Positions 1 to 5,926 of a stretch of DNA of 7,236 nt are shown in pieces. The position numbers were made by a program, and so were the translations under genes. The first letter of the stretch is position 1, and each line of letters starts with the position of its first letter. The DNA lies in assembly GCA_021784205.1 (NCBI GenBank), contig JAJXTB010000120.1, positions 1 to 7,236 of the forward strand, given 5' to 3'. The notes below the pieces were generated by a model, which did not search any database, was not told the origin of the DNA, and saw only the letters and a program-made list of their open reading frames with translations. Source of the DNA: Actinomycetes bacterium (GTDB taxonomy: Bacteria; Actinomycetota; Acidimicrobiia; Acidimicrobiales; RAAP-2).

Positions 1-1
1 C

Positions 2-100
2 GCCAACCGCTGGGTCGGCATCCTGCACGCCTGCCTCGAACAGCGCGTCGACTACGACGAAAGCCTTGCCTGGAAGCATCGAGTTGATCTCGCGGCTTGA
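2..100 (+). CDS. IS110-family transposase, C-terminal end (cut by window edge)
   Basis: Only the last 32 codons and the TGA stop are in the window. The translation contains ANRWVGILHACLEQ followed by YDESLAWKHR. This matches the conserved tail of IS110-family transposases (pattern NR-hydrophobic-GILH-x-CL ... YDE-x-x-AW-x-HR), which lies beyond the Tnp_20 (transposase IS116/IS110/IS902) domain. These enzymes have a DEDD (RuvC-like) catalytic domain plus a serine-containing C-terminal domain, and IS110-type elements use a non-coding bridge RNA to choose their target. None of the catalytic residues is in view, so I cannot tell whether the full gene is intact. The element's right end should lie in the few tens of bases after the stop, but IS110 elements lack clear long terminal inverted repeats and I cannot place it. 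The assignment rests on motif recognition of a short segment. Confidence 0.72.
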   Translation, partial: ANRWVGILHACLEQRVDYDESLAWKHRVDLAA

Positions 101-126
101 CAGGTTAGGGACTAGGGGTGTCTAGC
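97..126 (+). promoter_or_regulatory. Candidate promoter of the ClC gene, -35 box overlapping the transposase stop
   Basis: A perfect TTGACA lies at 97-102 and includes the TGA stop of the IS110 transposase. The best -10 candidate is TCTAGC at 121-126 (3 of 6 matches, 18-bp spacer). A TAnnnT-type alternative is TAGCCT at 123-128 (20-bp spacer). Transcription would start around 133-136, just before the GAGAGGAG ribosome binding site of the ClC gene. The -35 box is strong and the -10 box is weak, so this is only a candidate. Confidence 0.33.
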
Positions 127-155
127 CTGATGAAAGCGACGAGAGGAGTTCGCAG

Positions 156-2186
156 GTGGCGCGAGCGCTGGCCGAGCGTCGCGTGGTCCTCAGCCGCTGG
201 GTGGCGAACGCGAGCTATACCAAGAAGTGGTTAGTCCTGGGCGCTGTCATGGGGCTCATCGCCGGCGTCGGCGCGGTCGTCTTCTATACCGCGCTGCAAT
301 TGGCTACCCACTTCTTCCTGCTCACCTTGGGCGGATATCAACCCCCCACGCCCGTGAGCGAAGGAGCGTTAGATGGCTCGGCCAACTTCGTCCGGCCGTG
401 GGCCATTCCAGTCGTTGCCGCCATGGGCGCACTGCTCGGCGCGCTGCTCGTTTTTGGCGTAGCCCCTGATGCCGAGGGTCATGGAACGGATGCGGCGATC
501 GCGGCGGTGCACCACAACCCTCGCGGCATTCGTCTGCGCACCGTCTTCGTCAAGATCGTGGCGTCGGCGTTGACGATCGGTTCGGGCGGCTCGGGGGGAC
601 GTGAGGGCCCAACGGGTCAGATCAGCGCCGGCTTTGGATCCTGGCTCGCGCGTACGCTCGACCTGAGTCCCTCTGACGCGCGCATTGCCGTGGCGTCGGG
701 GGTCGGCTCGGGCATCGGGGCAATTTTCGGTGCTCCGCTCGCCGGCTCAGTGCTGGCAACGGAGATCATGTACCGAGACGACTTCGAGGTCGAGGCACTG
801 CTGCCGTCATTCATCGCCTCCGCCGTCGCCTACACCCTGTGGGGCGCCTTCGAGGGTTACGGTCCCCTCTTCGGTTACGTCGGCAACTACGCCCTTCGCA
901 ATCCCGACCAGCTCGGCTGGTTCGCACTACTCGGCGTGCTGGCGGGACTCGTGGGGCTGCTTTATGCCAGCTGGTTCTACCGAATCGCCGACTGGTTCAG
1001 CGCGAGCCGCATACCGCGCTGGCTCCGACCGGCCCTCGGTGGCGCGGTTGTCGGCCTCATGGGTCTCGTAGTGCCAGAAGTCCTCAGCACCGGCTACGGC
1101 TGGATCCAGCGCGCATTCGGACCGGGCCTGCTCACGATCCCGCTGTGGATCGTGTTGGCGTTGCCGCTCCTGCGCATCCTGGCAACCTCCCTGTCGATTG
1201 GTTCTGGCGGTTCGGGTGGAATCTTCGGACCCGGCATGGTCATCGGCGCCTTTCTGGGAGCTGCGACGTGGCGTCTCATTTATCCCTGGCACCACGCCAT
1301 CGGCGCCTCCCCCGCACCATTCGTGATCGTGGGAATGATGGCCTGCTTCGGCAGCATCTCGCGCGCACCGCTCGCCGTGATGCTCATGGTTTCGGAGATG
1401 ACCGGCTCGATCTCGCTCGTGGTGCCGGCAATGGTCGCGCTCGGCATCGCGACCCTGATCGTGCGTCGGCGTGACGCGACCATCTACCGTTCGCAGTTGC
1501 GCAGCCGTTCCGACTCGCCAGCACACCAGGTGTTGAGCGGTCTACCGCTGCTTCGGACCGTTCGTGCCGACGAAGCGGCCTCACCGCCACGATGCGTTGT
1601 GCAACTTGGTGAAGCAAGTTCGGTAGTTCTCGCGCGCATGGATCAGGTCGGCGTGGATGCGGCGCCCGTCGTCGACGATGACGGGCAATATATCGGAACC
1701 ATCGACCGCGACCGGCTGCTTGACGTCAAGGACGCGCCGGTTGACGCCACCGTGACGGACACATCAGACTCACCGGTTCACTCGAGTCGCCAGCTTGACG
1801 TCGTTCTCGACACCATCAGTGCCTCGCGACACTCGTGGGCGGTCATCATCGATGACGACCGACGAGTGATCGGCATCGTCGGGGTGGCCGACCTCGTGCG
1901 CATCTACCGCGAGGCGTTGAGCACGCGACTTCGTGCGACGATTCCGGTCAGCAACGTGGCCGGACTGGCGGAAGTGGTGATCGAACCGGACTCGGTCCTC
2001 GTCGGGACGACCTTGGATGGCGGTGAGCTCCCCCACGGCTTGCTCGTCGTGACGATCCAGCGCGGCGGCGCGACGATTGAACCGCTTGGGCACACCGCCT
2101 TGGACGAAGGCGACCAGCTCACTGTTCTCGGGGGGCGCGAGGCGATCGAACGACTGCGGCACGTTGCAGCACCCGCCCAGCACTGA
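156..2186 (+). CDS. ClC-family chloride channel/transporter with tandem CBS and C-terminal TrkA_C domain
   Basis: Integral membrane protein of 676 residues that moves chloride or a similar anion, as a channel or an anion/proton exchanger. The GTG start at 156 is set by GAGAGGAG at 141-148, seven bases upstream. The membrane domain spans about residues 25-435. It holds GREGP with the gating glutamate E150, the second anion-site motif GIFGP (355-359), and Y444 at the place of the ion-coordinating tyrosine Y445 of E. coli ClC-ec1. The usual GSGIP motif is replaced by GHGTD (108-112). The APLAG...ATEIM segment places I204 where ClC-ec1 has the internal proton glutamate E203. A tandem CBS pair follows (about 460-590), a likely nucleotide-binding regulatory module. 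The last 75 residues (about 600-672, with VLVGTTL, GDQLTVLGG) match TrkA_C/RCK_C, a ligand-sensing domain of potassium transport proteins. The gene appears intact. Whether it is a channel or an exchanger cannot be told from sequence alone. Confidence 0.93.
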   Translation: MARALAERRVVLSRWVANASYTKKWLVLGAVMGLIAGVGAVVFYTALQLATHFFLLTLGGYQPPTPVSEGALDGSANFVRPWAIPVVAAMGALLGALLVFGVAPDAEGHGTDAAIAAVHHNPRGIRLRTVFVKIVASALTIGSGGSGGREGPTGQISAGFGSWLARTLDLSPSDARIAVASGVGSGIGAIFGAPLAGSVLATEIMYRDDFEVEALLPSFIASAVAYTLWGAFEGYGPLFGYVGNYALRNPDQLGWFALLGVLAGLVGLLYASWFYRIADWFSASRIPRWLRPALGGAVVGLMGLVVPEVLSTGYGWIQRAFGPGLLTIPLWIVLALPLLRILATSLSIGSGGSGGIFGPGMVIGAFLGAATWRLIYPWHHAIGASPAPFVIVGMMACFGSISRAPLAVMLMVSEMTGSISLVVPAMVALGIATLIVRRRDATIYRSQLRSRSDSPAHQVLSGLPLLRTVRADEAASPPRCVVQLGEASSVVLARMDQVGVDAAPVVDDDGQYIGTIDRDRLLDVKDAPVDATVTDTSDSPVHSSRQLDVVLDTISASRHSWAVIIDDDRRVIGIVGVADLVRIYREALSTRLRATIPVSNVAGLAEVVIEPDSVLVGTTLDGGELPHGLLVVTIQRGGATIEPLGHTALDEGDQLTVLGGREAIERLRHVAAPAQH

Positions 2187-2344
2187 TTCCCCACGCAGGC
2201 GTTTCCTCTCGTAGCGATGTGCCAGACTCGGAAGCGCCTCGCAGCTCGGCTAGCGACGGATTAGAAGTCGCCATTCAGATTGCCGTAGTTACGTGCAGCT
2301 GGTTCGCCATAAGGTACCGCCGAGATCCCGGAGAGGAGGACACC

Positions 2345-2851
2345 ATGAGTTCACGGTCTGTCATCCATGACACGTTCACCATTGAGCGGACGTACCCTGT
2401 CTCGCCGGAACGGGTCTTCAGCGCGTTCGCGTCGGTCGAGGCAAAGAACGTCTGGGGCGACACGGGAAATCTGGAAGGTGTCGACGACGAGCTCGGCGCC
2501 ACCGAATTCGACTTCCGCGCGGGCGGACGAGAGCGGTTCGCCGTGAAGATGGATGGCGTGACGTTTCGCTACGACGCTCTTTACTACGACATCGTTCCCA
2601 ATGAGCGCATCGTCTATGCCTACGAAATGTACGCCAACGACGTCCGCATCTCGGTTTCAGTAACAACGATCCAATTCGTAGAGATGGATGGCGGCACCGC
2701 CTTCACCTATACGGAGCTAGGTGTTTACCTGGACGGGTTCGACGGTGCCGAAGCGCCACGATTCCGTCAGGAAGGCACGACCGAAATGATTGACAATCTG
2801 AAGAACTATTTGGCACCTAACTCGATTTTCGAATTGCACGATGCGGACTAA
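2345..2851 (+). CDS. SRPBCC / AHSA1-type (Bet v 1-like fold) protein
   Basis: A 168-residue soluble protein. The same frame is open from a GTG at 2219, but the ATG at 2345 is chosen because GGAGAGGAGGA (2330-2340) sits four bases before it and family similarity starts only after it. Residues 11-30 (FTIERTYPVSPERVFSAFAS) are the typical first strand and helix of the SRPBCC fold. YDIVPNERIVYAYEM (81-95) is the conserved central strand pair. The segment RQEGTTEMIDNLKNYL (141-156) is the long C-terminal helix that closes the hydrophobic pocket. AHSA1-like proteins bind small hydrophobic ligands or act as co-chaperone-like factors; most bacterial members have no known reaction. They are often encoded next to an ArsR-type repressor, and none is seen here. 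No clear terminator follows. Family is secure, function unknown. Confidence 0.88.
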   Translation: MSSRSVIHDTFTIERTYPVSPERVFSAFASVEAKNVWGDTGNLEGVDDELGATEFDFRAGGRERFAVKMDGVTFRYDALYYDIVPNERIVYAYEMYANDVRISVSVTTIQFVEMDGGTAFTYTELGVYLDGFDGAEAPRFRQEGTTEMIDNLKNYLAPNSIFELHDAD

Positions 2852-3140
2852 ACGTGGCGAGGTCGTAGTGGAGTGGTGCTAAGTGCGCAGAGCCGCAGCA
2901 CCAAACGATGAATCGGTGAATATTTCTTGTGTTCTAGTGTCAGTTCCGCGCTGCAATAAGTAGTCGGGCACGGCGGCGCACCATTTGTAAAGTCTTTGCC
3001 CAAGACGACATGGTGTCAAGAGATCACTTGCGCACCGCTACTCCAAAACCAAGGACACTGTGGCGCTCTTTGAGGCTATCGGGTCACAGGACCGAGAAGT
3101 AGCCACTGTTTGCATCTGACACCGCAGTGCTTGTGTTCTC
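2852..3140. other. Intergenic region between convergent genes, no supported feature
   Basis: These 289 bases separate the 3' ends of the SRPBCC gene (+) and the oxidase-like gene (-). I see no gene with a start and ribosome binding site. A 7-bp stem (TGGTGCT 2874-2880 with AGCACCA 2897-2903, 16-base loop) could be a weak rho-independent structure after the SRPBCC gene, but no T run follows it. An open frame of 42 codons (2991-3119, + strand) has no start codon and resembles nothing I know. Confidence 0.5.
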
Positions 3141-3626
3141 CTATGCCTGAGACGAACCCGAGTTAAGGATCGACGCCACTGCACTCGGGAAGCGCGTCTC
3201 GAAATCAATGATCCGGACCTCGAGAGGGGTGATTCCTATTCGCGCGGTCTTCGCCCCGGCGCTGCGAAGTTGGTCGACCCAGACTCGACCCTGTTCTGGG
3301 CCGAAGTAGCGCTCGGCCGCGGCGGCGTACTCGGGAACGATGCCGTCAGTGGGCTCAATCGTTGCCGTGCCTCGGATCAGTAGGACGTGATGGGGCCACG
3401 TCGAACTGTCGATGGTGAGAGCAACTGGCGAACCACTTGATAAAGCTTTGAACTTTGGAGAATCTACCGGCGATGCCAGCACCACCTCGCTTCCCGTCCA
3501 GTGGAACCAAATCGGAATCACTCGAGGTGATCCGTCTGTCCACGTGTAGGCAAACCTCGCAGGTTCTGTCGAGGTGAGCATCTCTTGGGCAACGGGGTCG
3601 CTAAGCATTTCGTGAACTGTCATCAT
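3141..3626 (-). CDS. Pyridoxamine 5'-phosphate oxidase-like (PNPOx-like) flavin/F420-binding protein
   Basis: A 161-residue protein of the split beta-barrel flavoprotein superfamily. The chosen ATG at 3626 has GGAGG (3636-3632) five bases upstream. The ATG that follows directly at 3623 is equally plausible, and the longer frame from 3728 has no ribosome binding site. Residues 20-60 (FAYTWTDGSPRVIPIWFHWTGSEVVLAS) give the classic N-terminal strands: a substrate-side RxxPIWF segment and a GSEVVLAS hairpin. SPKFKAL then begins the cofactor-phosphate region, PVALTIDSS and VLLIRGTATIE complete the barrel, and the WVDQLRSAGAKTARIGITPLEVRIIDFE tail is typical of PPOX-class proteins. Members bind FMN, F420 or haem and reduce or degrade varied small molecules. 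The cofactor cannot be decided here, although F420 use would fit an actinobacterium. It stands alone, convergent with the SRPBCC gene. Confidence 0.87.
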   Translation of the reverse strand: MMTVHEMLSDPVAQEMLTSTEPARFAYTWTDGSPRVIPIWFHWTGSEVVLASPVDSPKFKALSSGSPVALTIDSSTWPHHVLLIRGTATIEPTDGIVPEYAAAAERYFGPEQGRVWVDQLRSAGAKTARIGITPLEVRIIDFETRFPSAVASILNSGSSQA

Positions 3627-4115
3627 GACGACCTCCACTACATCGAGCCAATGGTACAGAGGCGTTGCGATATGCGCAATGAAAACATGCCAGTTGACTC
3701 GTTCAGTATTGGTGTCGTCGGGCCCCATCGCATTAGACGGAGGCCATCAGGAGAGACGTCGAGCGCACTGGTAACAATGGGTCAACCATTCGACTATTGG
3801 ATCGCGATGCAACTGAAATTGCGGCTGCATGGATCGGGGGCGACAATTATTTTGATTTGATCCGGCCGGTCCAATCGAATCACCGCGAAACTTCAAGACT
3901 CAATGATACTGACTAACTGCGGCGTACGCGAAGGTGGTCTTCAAGTTGACAACTGCCCTCCCTGTATGACTTACGCCACACGCCAGCGCAGCGGACGCCA
4001 TTTCCGTGATTCGACCGATTCATGGCGAAACAATGGCGAAGGAAATCTCCTGCCAGTGAGCCATTCACTCTTTGCACCTACTGTAAGCGGTTGCTAGACA
4101 TGGATTGAAGCGGTG
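3627..4115. other. Long spacer upstream of the PNPOx-like gene, no supported gene
   Basis: Apart from the candidate promoter near 3651-3679, these 489 bases hold no gene I can support. Two plus-strand frames (3585-3860 and 3903-4097) have no ribosome binding site, and their products look like no known protein. A short frame at 4022-4108 encodes 28 residues ending in a CTYCKRLLDMD segment with a CxxC motif, again without a ribosome binding site. A 9-bp stem with one G-T pair (3853-3861 with 3874-3882) encloses a GC-rich 12-base loop. It could be a hairpin or a protein site. Confidence 0.45.
3651..3679 (-). promoter_or_regulatory. Candidate promoter of the PNPOx-like gene
   Basis: Read on the minus strand, TTGCGC (3679-3674, 4 of 6 consensus bases) and TACCAT (3656-3651, 4 of 6) are separated by 17 bp. 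Transcription would begin near 3644, giving a leader of about 18 bases that contains the GGAGG at 3636-3632. An imperfectly placed inverted repeat, TTGCG-n5-CGCAA (3665-3679), overlaps the -35 box and could be an operator half-site pair. That is inference from position only. Confidence 0.35.
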
Positions 4116-4526
4116 TCAGCCCCGGGCGTTGTTCTCGAAGCCGATGAGCCAGTGCAAGCCATACTTGTCAATTACCTGTCCGTCCGAATCTCCCCAGGGT
4201 CGAACCTGCAAGTCGTCAATGATTTGACCACCTTCCGAAAGCCTCGAGAACCACTCCGTTAGCACTGTTGGAGCTGCGGTACCCAACAACGAGAGCATCA
4301 TTCCTTCGGCATGAACAGGTCGGGTATCGCCCGATACGTCGGCGCCGAAGAGAGACACCGGGCCGTTCGTCAGAAATCCGTGCGCAATAGCATCCGCCGC
4401 GCCATCGGTTCGGTGGAACTCCTTGAACGTGTGCAACTGAACGGAACAACCAAATACGTCGCCGTAGAAAGTTAGTGCTTCGCGAGCATTGCCCGGAAAG
4501 TGGATATACGGCGTCAGCGCTGTCAT
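4116..4526 (-). CDS. VOC (glyoxalase/bleomycin-resistance fold) protein, PhnB-like
   Basis: A 136-residue protein of the vicinal-oxygen-chelate superfamily, in the PhnB-like branch sometimes annotated as 3-demethylubiquinone-9 methyltransferase-like. The start at 4526 is chosen because MTALTPYIHFPGNAREALTFYGDVFGC (residues 1-27) is the standard N-terminus of this branch, although the frame is open further upstream to 4742. The second half has EWFSRLSEGGQIIDDLQ (about residues 91-107), then PWGDSDGQVIDKYGLHWLIGF (about 110-130), the typical closing motif of PhnB-like proteins. VOC proteins form a beta-alpha-beta-beta-beta barrel that may bind a metal, but PhnB-like members generally have no proven reaction, so no substrate is assigned. 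The ribosome binding site is poor (GAGG only two bases from ATG), in keeping with the promoter lying directly against the start codon. It stands alone as a single-gene unit. Confidence 0.9.
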   Translation of the reverse strand: MTALTPYIHFPGNAREALTFYGDVFGCSVQLHTFKEFHRTDGAADAIAHGFLTNGPVSLFGADVSGDTRPVHAEGMMLSLLGTAAPTVLTEWFSRLSEGGQIIDDLQVRPWGDSDGQVIDKYGLHWLIGFENNARG

Positions 4527-4534
4527 GACCTCGC

Positions 4535-4563
4535 ATTGTAAGAGGGAGCAGTCTTCATGTCCA
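4535..4563 (-). promoter_or_regulatory. Strong promoter of the VOC gene, predicted leaderless transcript
   Basis: On the minus strand TGGACA (4563-4558, 5 of 6 consensus) and TACAAT (4540-4535, 5 of 6) are exactly 17 bp apart. Only eight bases lie between the -10 box and the ATG at 4526. With a usual start about seven bases after the -10 box, transcription would begin within one or two bases of the ATG. This explains the lack of a normal ribosome binding site. Leaderless mRNAs are common in actinobacteria. Confidence 0.62.
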
Positions 4564-4874
4564 GTATGGACGACGCGCGCAACACTCACGACCTCTGATG
4601 TGCGGCGCCCGCTGGCACTTCGACCATATGTTATGTTGTCGCGAGAATTCCTGCGCGGAATTGATAAACACGTAACTGAAGATCGCAATTGTCGCAAACT
4701 GAGCAGCAGATGTGCCGCTAAGCACTTGCGATCAATCCACACCGCTGAATTGGCGTTTGCAACCCTGAGCGGTTCATAGCTCTCAAATGCTTATCCTCGA
4801 ATGTATGGACACCACCGGGTTCGGCCCTATTTCAATCGATATGAAAATTACGTGAGAATGTTTGTAGCGCTCAA
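4564..4874. other. Spacer between the VOC gene promoter and the secreted-protein terminator
   Basis: Nothing I can support as a gene lies here. Frames open on both strands (4489-4779 plus; 4742 to the VOC start, minus) lack ribosome binding sites and give arginine- and serine-rich translations with no family resemblance. There is a small inverted repeat AATTCC-n5-GGAATT in the GAATTCC region near 4645-4665. The stretch is visibly more AT-rich than the ClC region. Confidence 0.45.
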
Positions 4875-4921
4875 ATCAATTGCCCGACCCCGACGACTAT
4901 GGTCGGGGTCGGGCAATTGAT
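4875..4921 (-). terminator. Rho-independent terminator, perfect 20-bp stem
   Basis: Bases 4875-4894 are the exact reverse complement of 4902-4921, with a 7-base loop (GACTATG on the + strand). The stem core is GC-rich (CCCGACCCCGAC with its complement) and the ends are AT-rich. On the minus strand the stem runs out into ATTGATTTGAG, a short T-rich tail. It begins 12 bases after the TAA of the secreted-protein gene, so it most likely ends that transcript. The symmetric stem could also act on the plus strand, though no plus-strand gene leads into it. Confidence 0.8.
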
Positions 4922-4933
4922 GAACCAACTGTT

Positions 4934-5434
4934 TTACGGAAGTGGTTCGTTTTCGCTCTGCGAATAAACGCCAAGGGGCATACTTTCGATGAAAACCCAG
5001 TCTGTCCCGGGAACCGTATATGTTATGGTGCCGCTAGCCATACAGTCTGGACCGCAGCCCGGTACGCCGTAAGTTATTGTGCCTTCGAAGTTGCCATGTA
5101 CAGGGCGCGCCAGCAGTGCACCAGTAACTGGGTCTTCGTAAGCGGTGAACGTACCGCGCTCGGTAAAGACTGTCTGGGACAATGTAAATGTGCCCACGTC
5201 GTATGCCCAGTAATCGCCATATACAGCGTAACCGTTGCCACCTGAGCCATATTGCTGCACCCACGCCCAGTCGGGACCGTTGAATGGTGCAGTTGCAGTG
5301 CTGTTTACAGGCATTCTACTGGTGCCTGGTGGGCTCGGCATTTGCGGGGAACTGGCTAGCGCTACACCGGACAAACCCACTATCAAAGTCCCGGACATCA
5401 CCGCAACAAAAAAAACACGTATAACTCGGTTCAC
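4934..5434 (-). CDS. Secreted protein of unknown family (Sec signal peptide)
   Basis: A 166-residue protein that I do not recognise. The GTG start at 5434 is set by AGGAGGGG (5446-5439), four bases upstream; the longer frame from 5572 lacks a site and would bury the signal peptide. Residues 1-27 form a clear Sec signal peptide: MNRVIR positive end, hydrophobic core from FFVAV to LIVGLSG, and an ALA-S cleavage site after residue 27. No lipobox cysteine is present, so the product should be free outside the cell. The mature part of about 139 residues starts with a proline/serine-rich linker (28-50). Short alternating strands follow, rich in G, T, Y and W (about 57-155), with repeated G-T-aromatic/hydrophobic-T segments (GTFTL, GTFTAY, GTITYG, GTITYT). 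Only two cysteines, C127 and C131 in CGPDC, could form a small disulphide loop. An all-beta barrel or sandwich is likely. It is a complete single-gene unit with its own promoter and terminator. Confidence 0.78.
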   Translation of the reverse strand: MNRVIRVFFVAVMSGTLIVGLSGVALASSPQMPSPPGTSRMPVNSTATAPFNGPDWAWVQQYGSGGNGYAVYGDYWAYDVGTFTLSQTVFTERGTFTAYEDPVTGALLARPVHGNFEGTITYGVPGCGPDCMASGTITYTVPGTDWVFIESMPLGVYSQSENEPLP

Positions 5435-5466
5435 TTGTCCCCTCCTAGTTGCCCTTGCTAGCCTTG

Positions 5467-5496
5467 AACATAAGACCGAGAGAGTATCGTTGTCAA
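5467..5496 (-). promoter_or_regulatory. Candidate promoter of the secreted-protein gene
   Basis: On the minus strand a perfect TTGACA (5496-5491) is followed after 18 bp by TATGTT (5472-5467, 4 of 6 consensus, fits TAnnnT). Transcription would begin near 5460 and give a leader of about 25 bases holding the AGGAGGGG site at 5446-5439. Spacing to the gene is right, so I rate it as likely. Confidence 0.52.
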
Positions 5497-5677
5497 CGAG
5501 GAGTGGCCGTGTTGTTGGGCCCAATCGTCTGATTTCGTACTGGTCAACATTTGTGGAGTGGCTCTGTTCCATCTCAACATCCTGGTGAACGCCGTACTAG
5601 CGTCCTTCCTAGGTGAGCCTTGCAAACCGGTTTCTTAAATGATTTTTCGGGTCTGCGACCGGCTCTTCTTGGCATCC
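5497..5677. other. Spacer between the secreted-protein promoter and the IS3 end
   Basis: No gene is supported in these 181 bases. A self-complementary AAACCGGTTT is at 5624-5633. The minus-strand frame that crosses this stretch is an out-of-frame reading of the neighbouring IS3 remnant. Confidence 0.45.
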
Positions 5678-5874
5678 TGACCTGCCCCAGGGTTCTTTTC
5701 CACCTTGCTTATCGAAATTAGGCAGTCTGGTGCGTCAGCGACAGCTCGAACTCGACGGGCGAGACGTAGTCGAGAGACGAGTGCCGATGTTGGCGATTGT
5801 AGACCACCTTGATGTAATCGAAGATGGCGTTGGTGAGTTCGAGGCGAGTTCTCCAGCGCTTGCGGTCGTAAGAA
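5678..5874 (-). mobile_element. IS3-family insertion sequence remnant (right end only)
   Basis: The element keeps its orfB-side terminus and the 3' end of orfB. The presumed terminal repeat starts at 5678 with TGACCTGCCCCAGGG on the + strand, the TGA start and GC-rich character usual for IS3-family ends, 40 bases beyond the orfB stop. Homology to orfB stops at about 5870, where the IS21-type element begins, so the remaining ~1 kb and the left end are missing from the window. Confidence 0.68.
5718..5870 (-). pseudogene. IS3-family transposase OrfB, C-terminal fragment
   Basis: The last 50 codons plus TAA of an IS3-family OrfB (DDE/rve integrase-type transposase). The minus-strand frame ending with the TAA at 5720-5718 reads YDRKRWRTRLEL, then TNAIFDYIKVVYNRQHRHSSL and DYVSPVEFE. 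The tract YNRxxRHSSL-x-x-x-SPVEFE is the family's hallmark C-terminus, with the last catalytic glutamate normally just upstream and missing here. In frame, the codons before the tyrosine run into a TGA at about 5879-5877 and show no similarity. The fragment was therefore cut near 5870, most likely by insertion of the neighbouring IS21-type element. It has no start codon and cannot be functional. Confidence 0.85.
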
Positions 5875-5926
5875 TGTCAAGTGGCACGTGATTCGGCCAA
5901 CGTGTGACTTTCGACCCTAGTGTCAA

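Noticed and set aside
927..1526. Long minus-strand frames inside the ClC gene
   Set aside because: They are reverse-strand shadows of a GC-rich gene whose plus-strand translation has full ClC motifs. Their products are histidine/arginine-rich with no family match.
2219..2344. 42-residue N-terminal extension of the SRPBCC protein from a GTG at 2219
   Set aside because: No ribosome binding site is seen there, while GGAGAGGAGGA lies just before the ATG at 2345, where family similarity begins.
2874..2903. 7-bp stem after the SRPBCC gene as a terminator
   Set aside because: Loop of 16 bases, short stem and no T run after it; too weak to call.
2991..3119. Open frame reading ...KRSLAHRYSKTKDTVALFEA
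   Set aside because: No start codon or ribosome binding site and no recognisable family; possibly chance or a very decayed gene piece.
3853..3882. 9-bp imperfect hairpin around CCGGCCGG
   Set aside because: One G-T pair, no adjacent gene end or T run, and no second copy in the window; not enough to assign a role.
4880..5588. Two plus-strand frames (4880-5245 and 5235-5588) opposite the secreted-protein gene
   Set aside because: They lack ribosome binding sites, one begins inside the terminator stem, and the opposite strand has a signal peptide, promoter, ribosome binding site and terminator.
5635..5880. Minus-strand 81-codon frame across the IS3 remnant
   Set aside because: It is a frame-shifted reading of the OrfB tail; the other minus-strand frame gives the recognisable YNRxxRHSSL and SPVEFE motifs.
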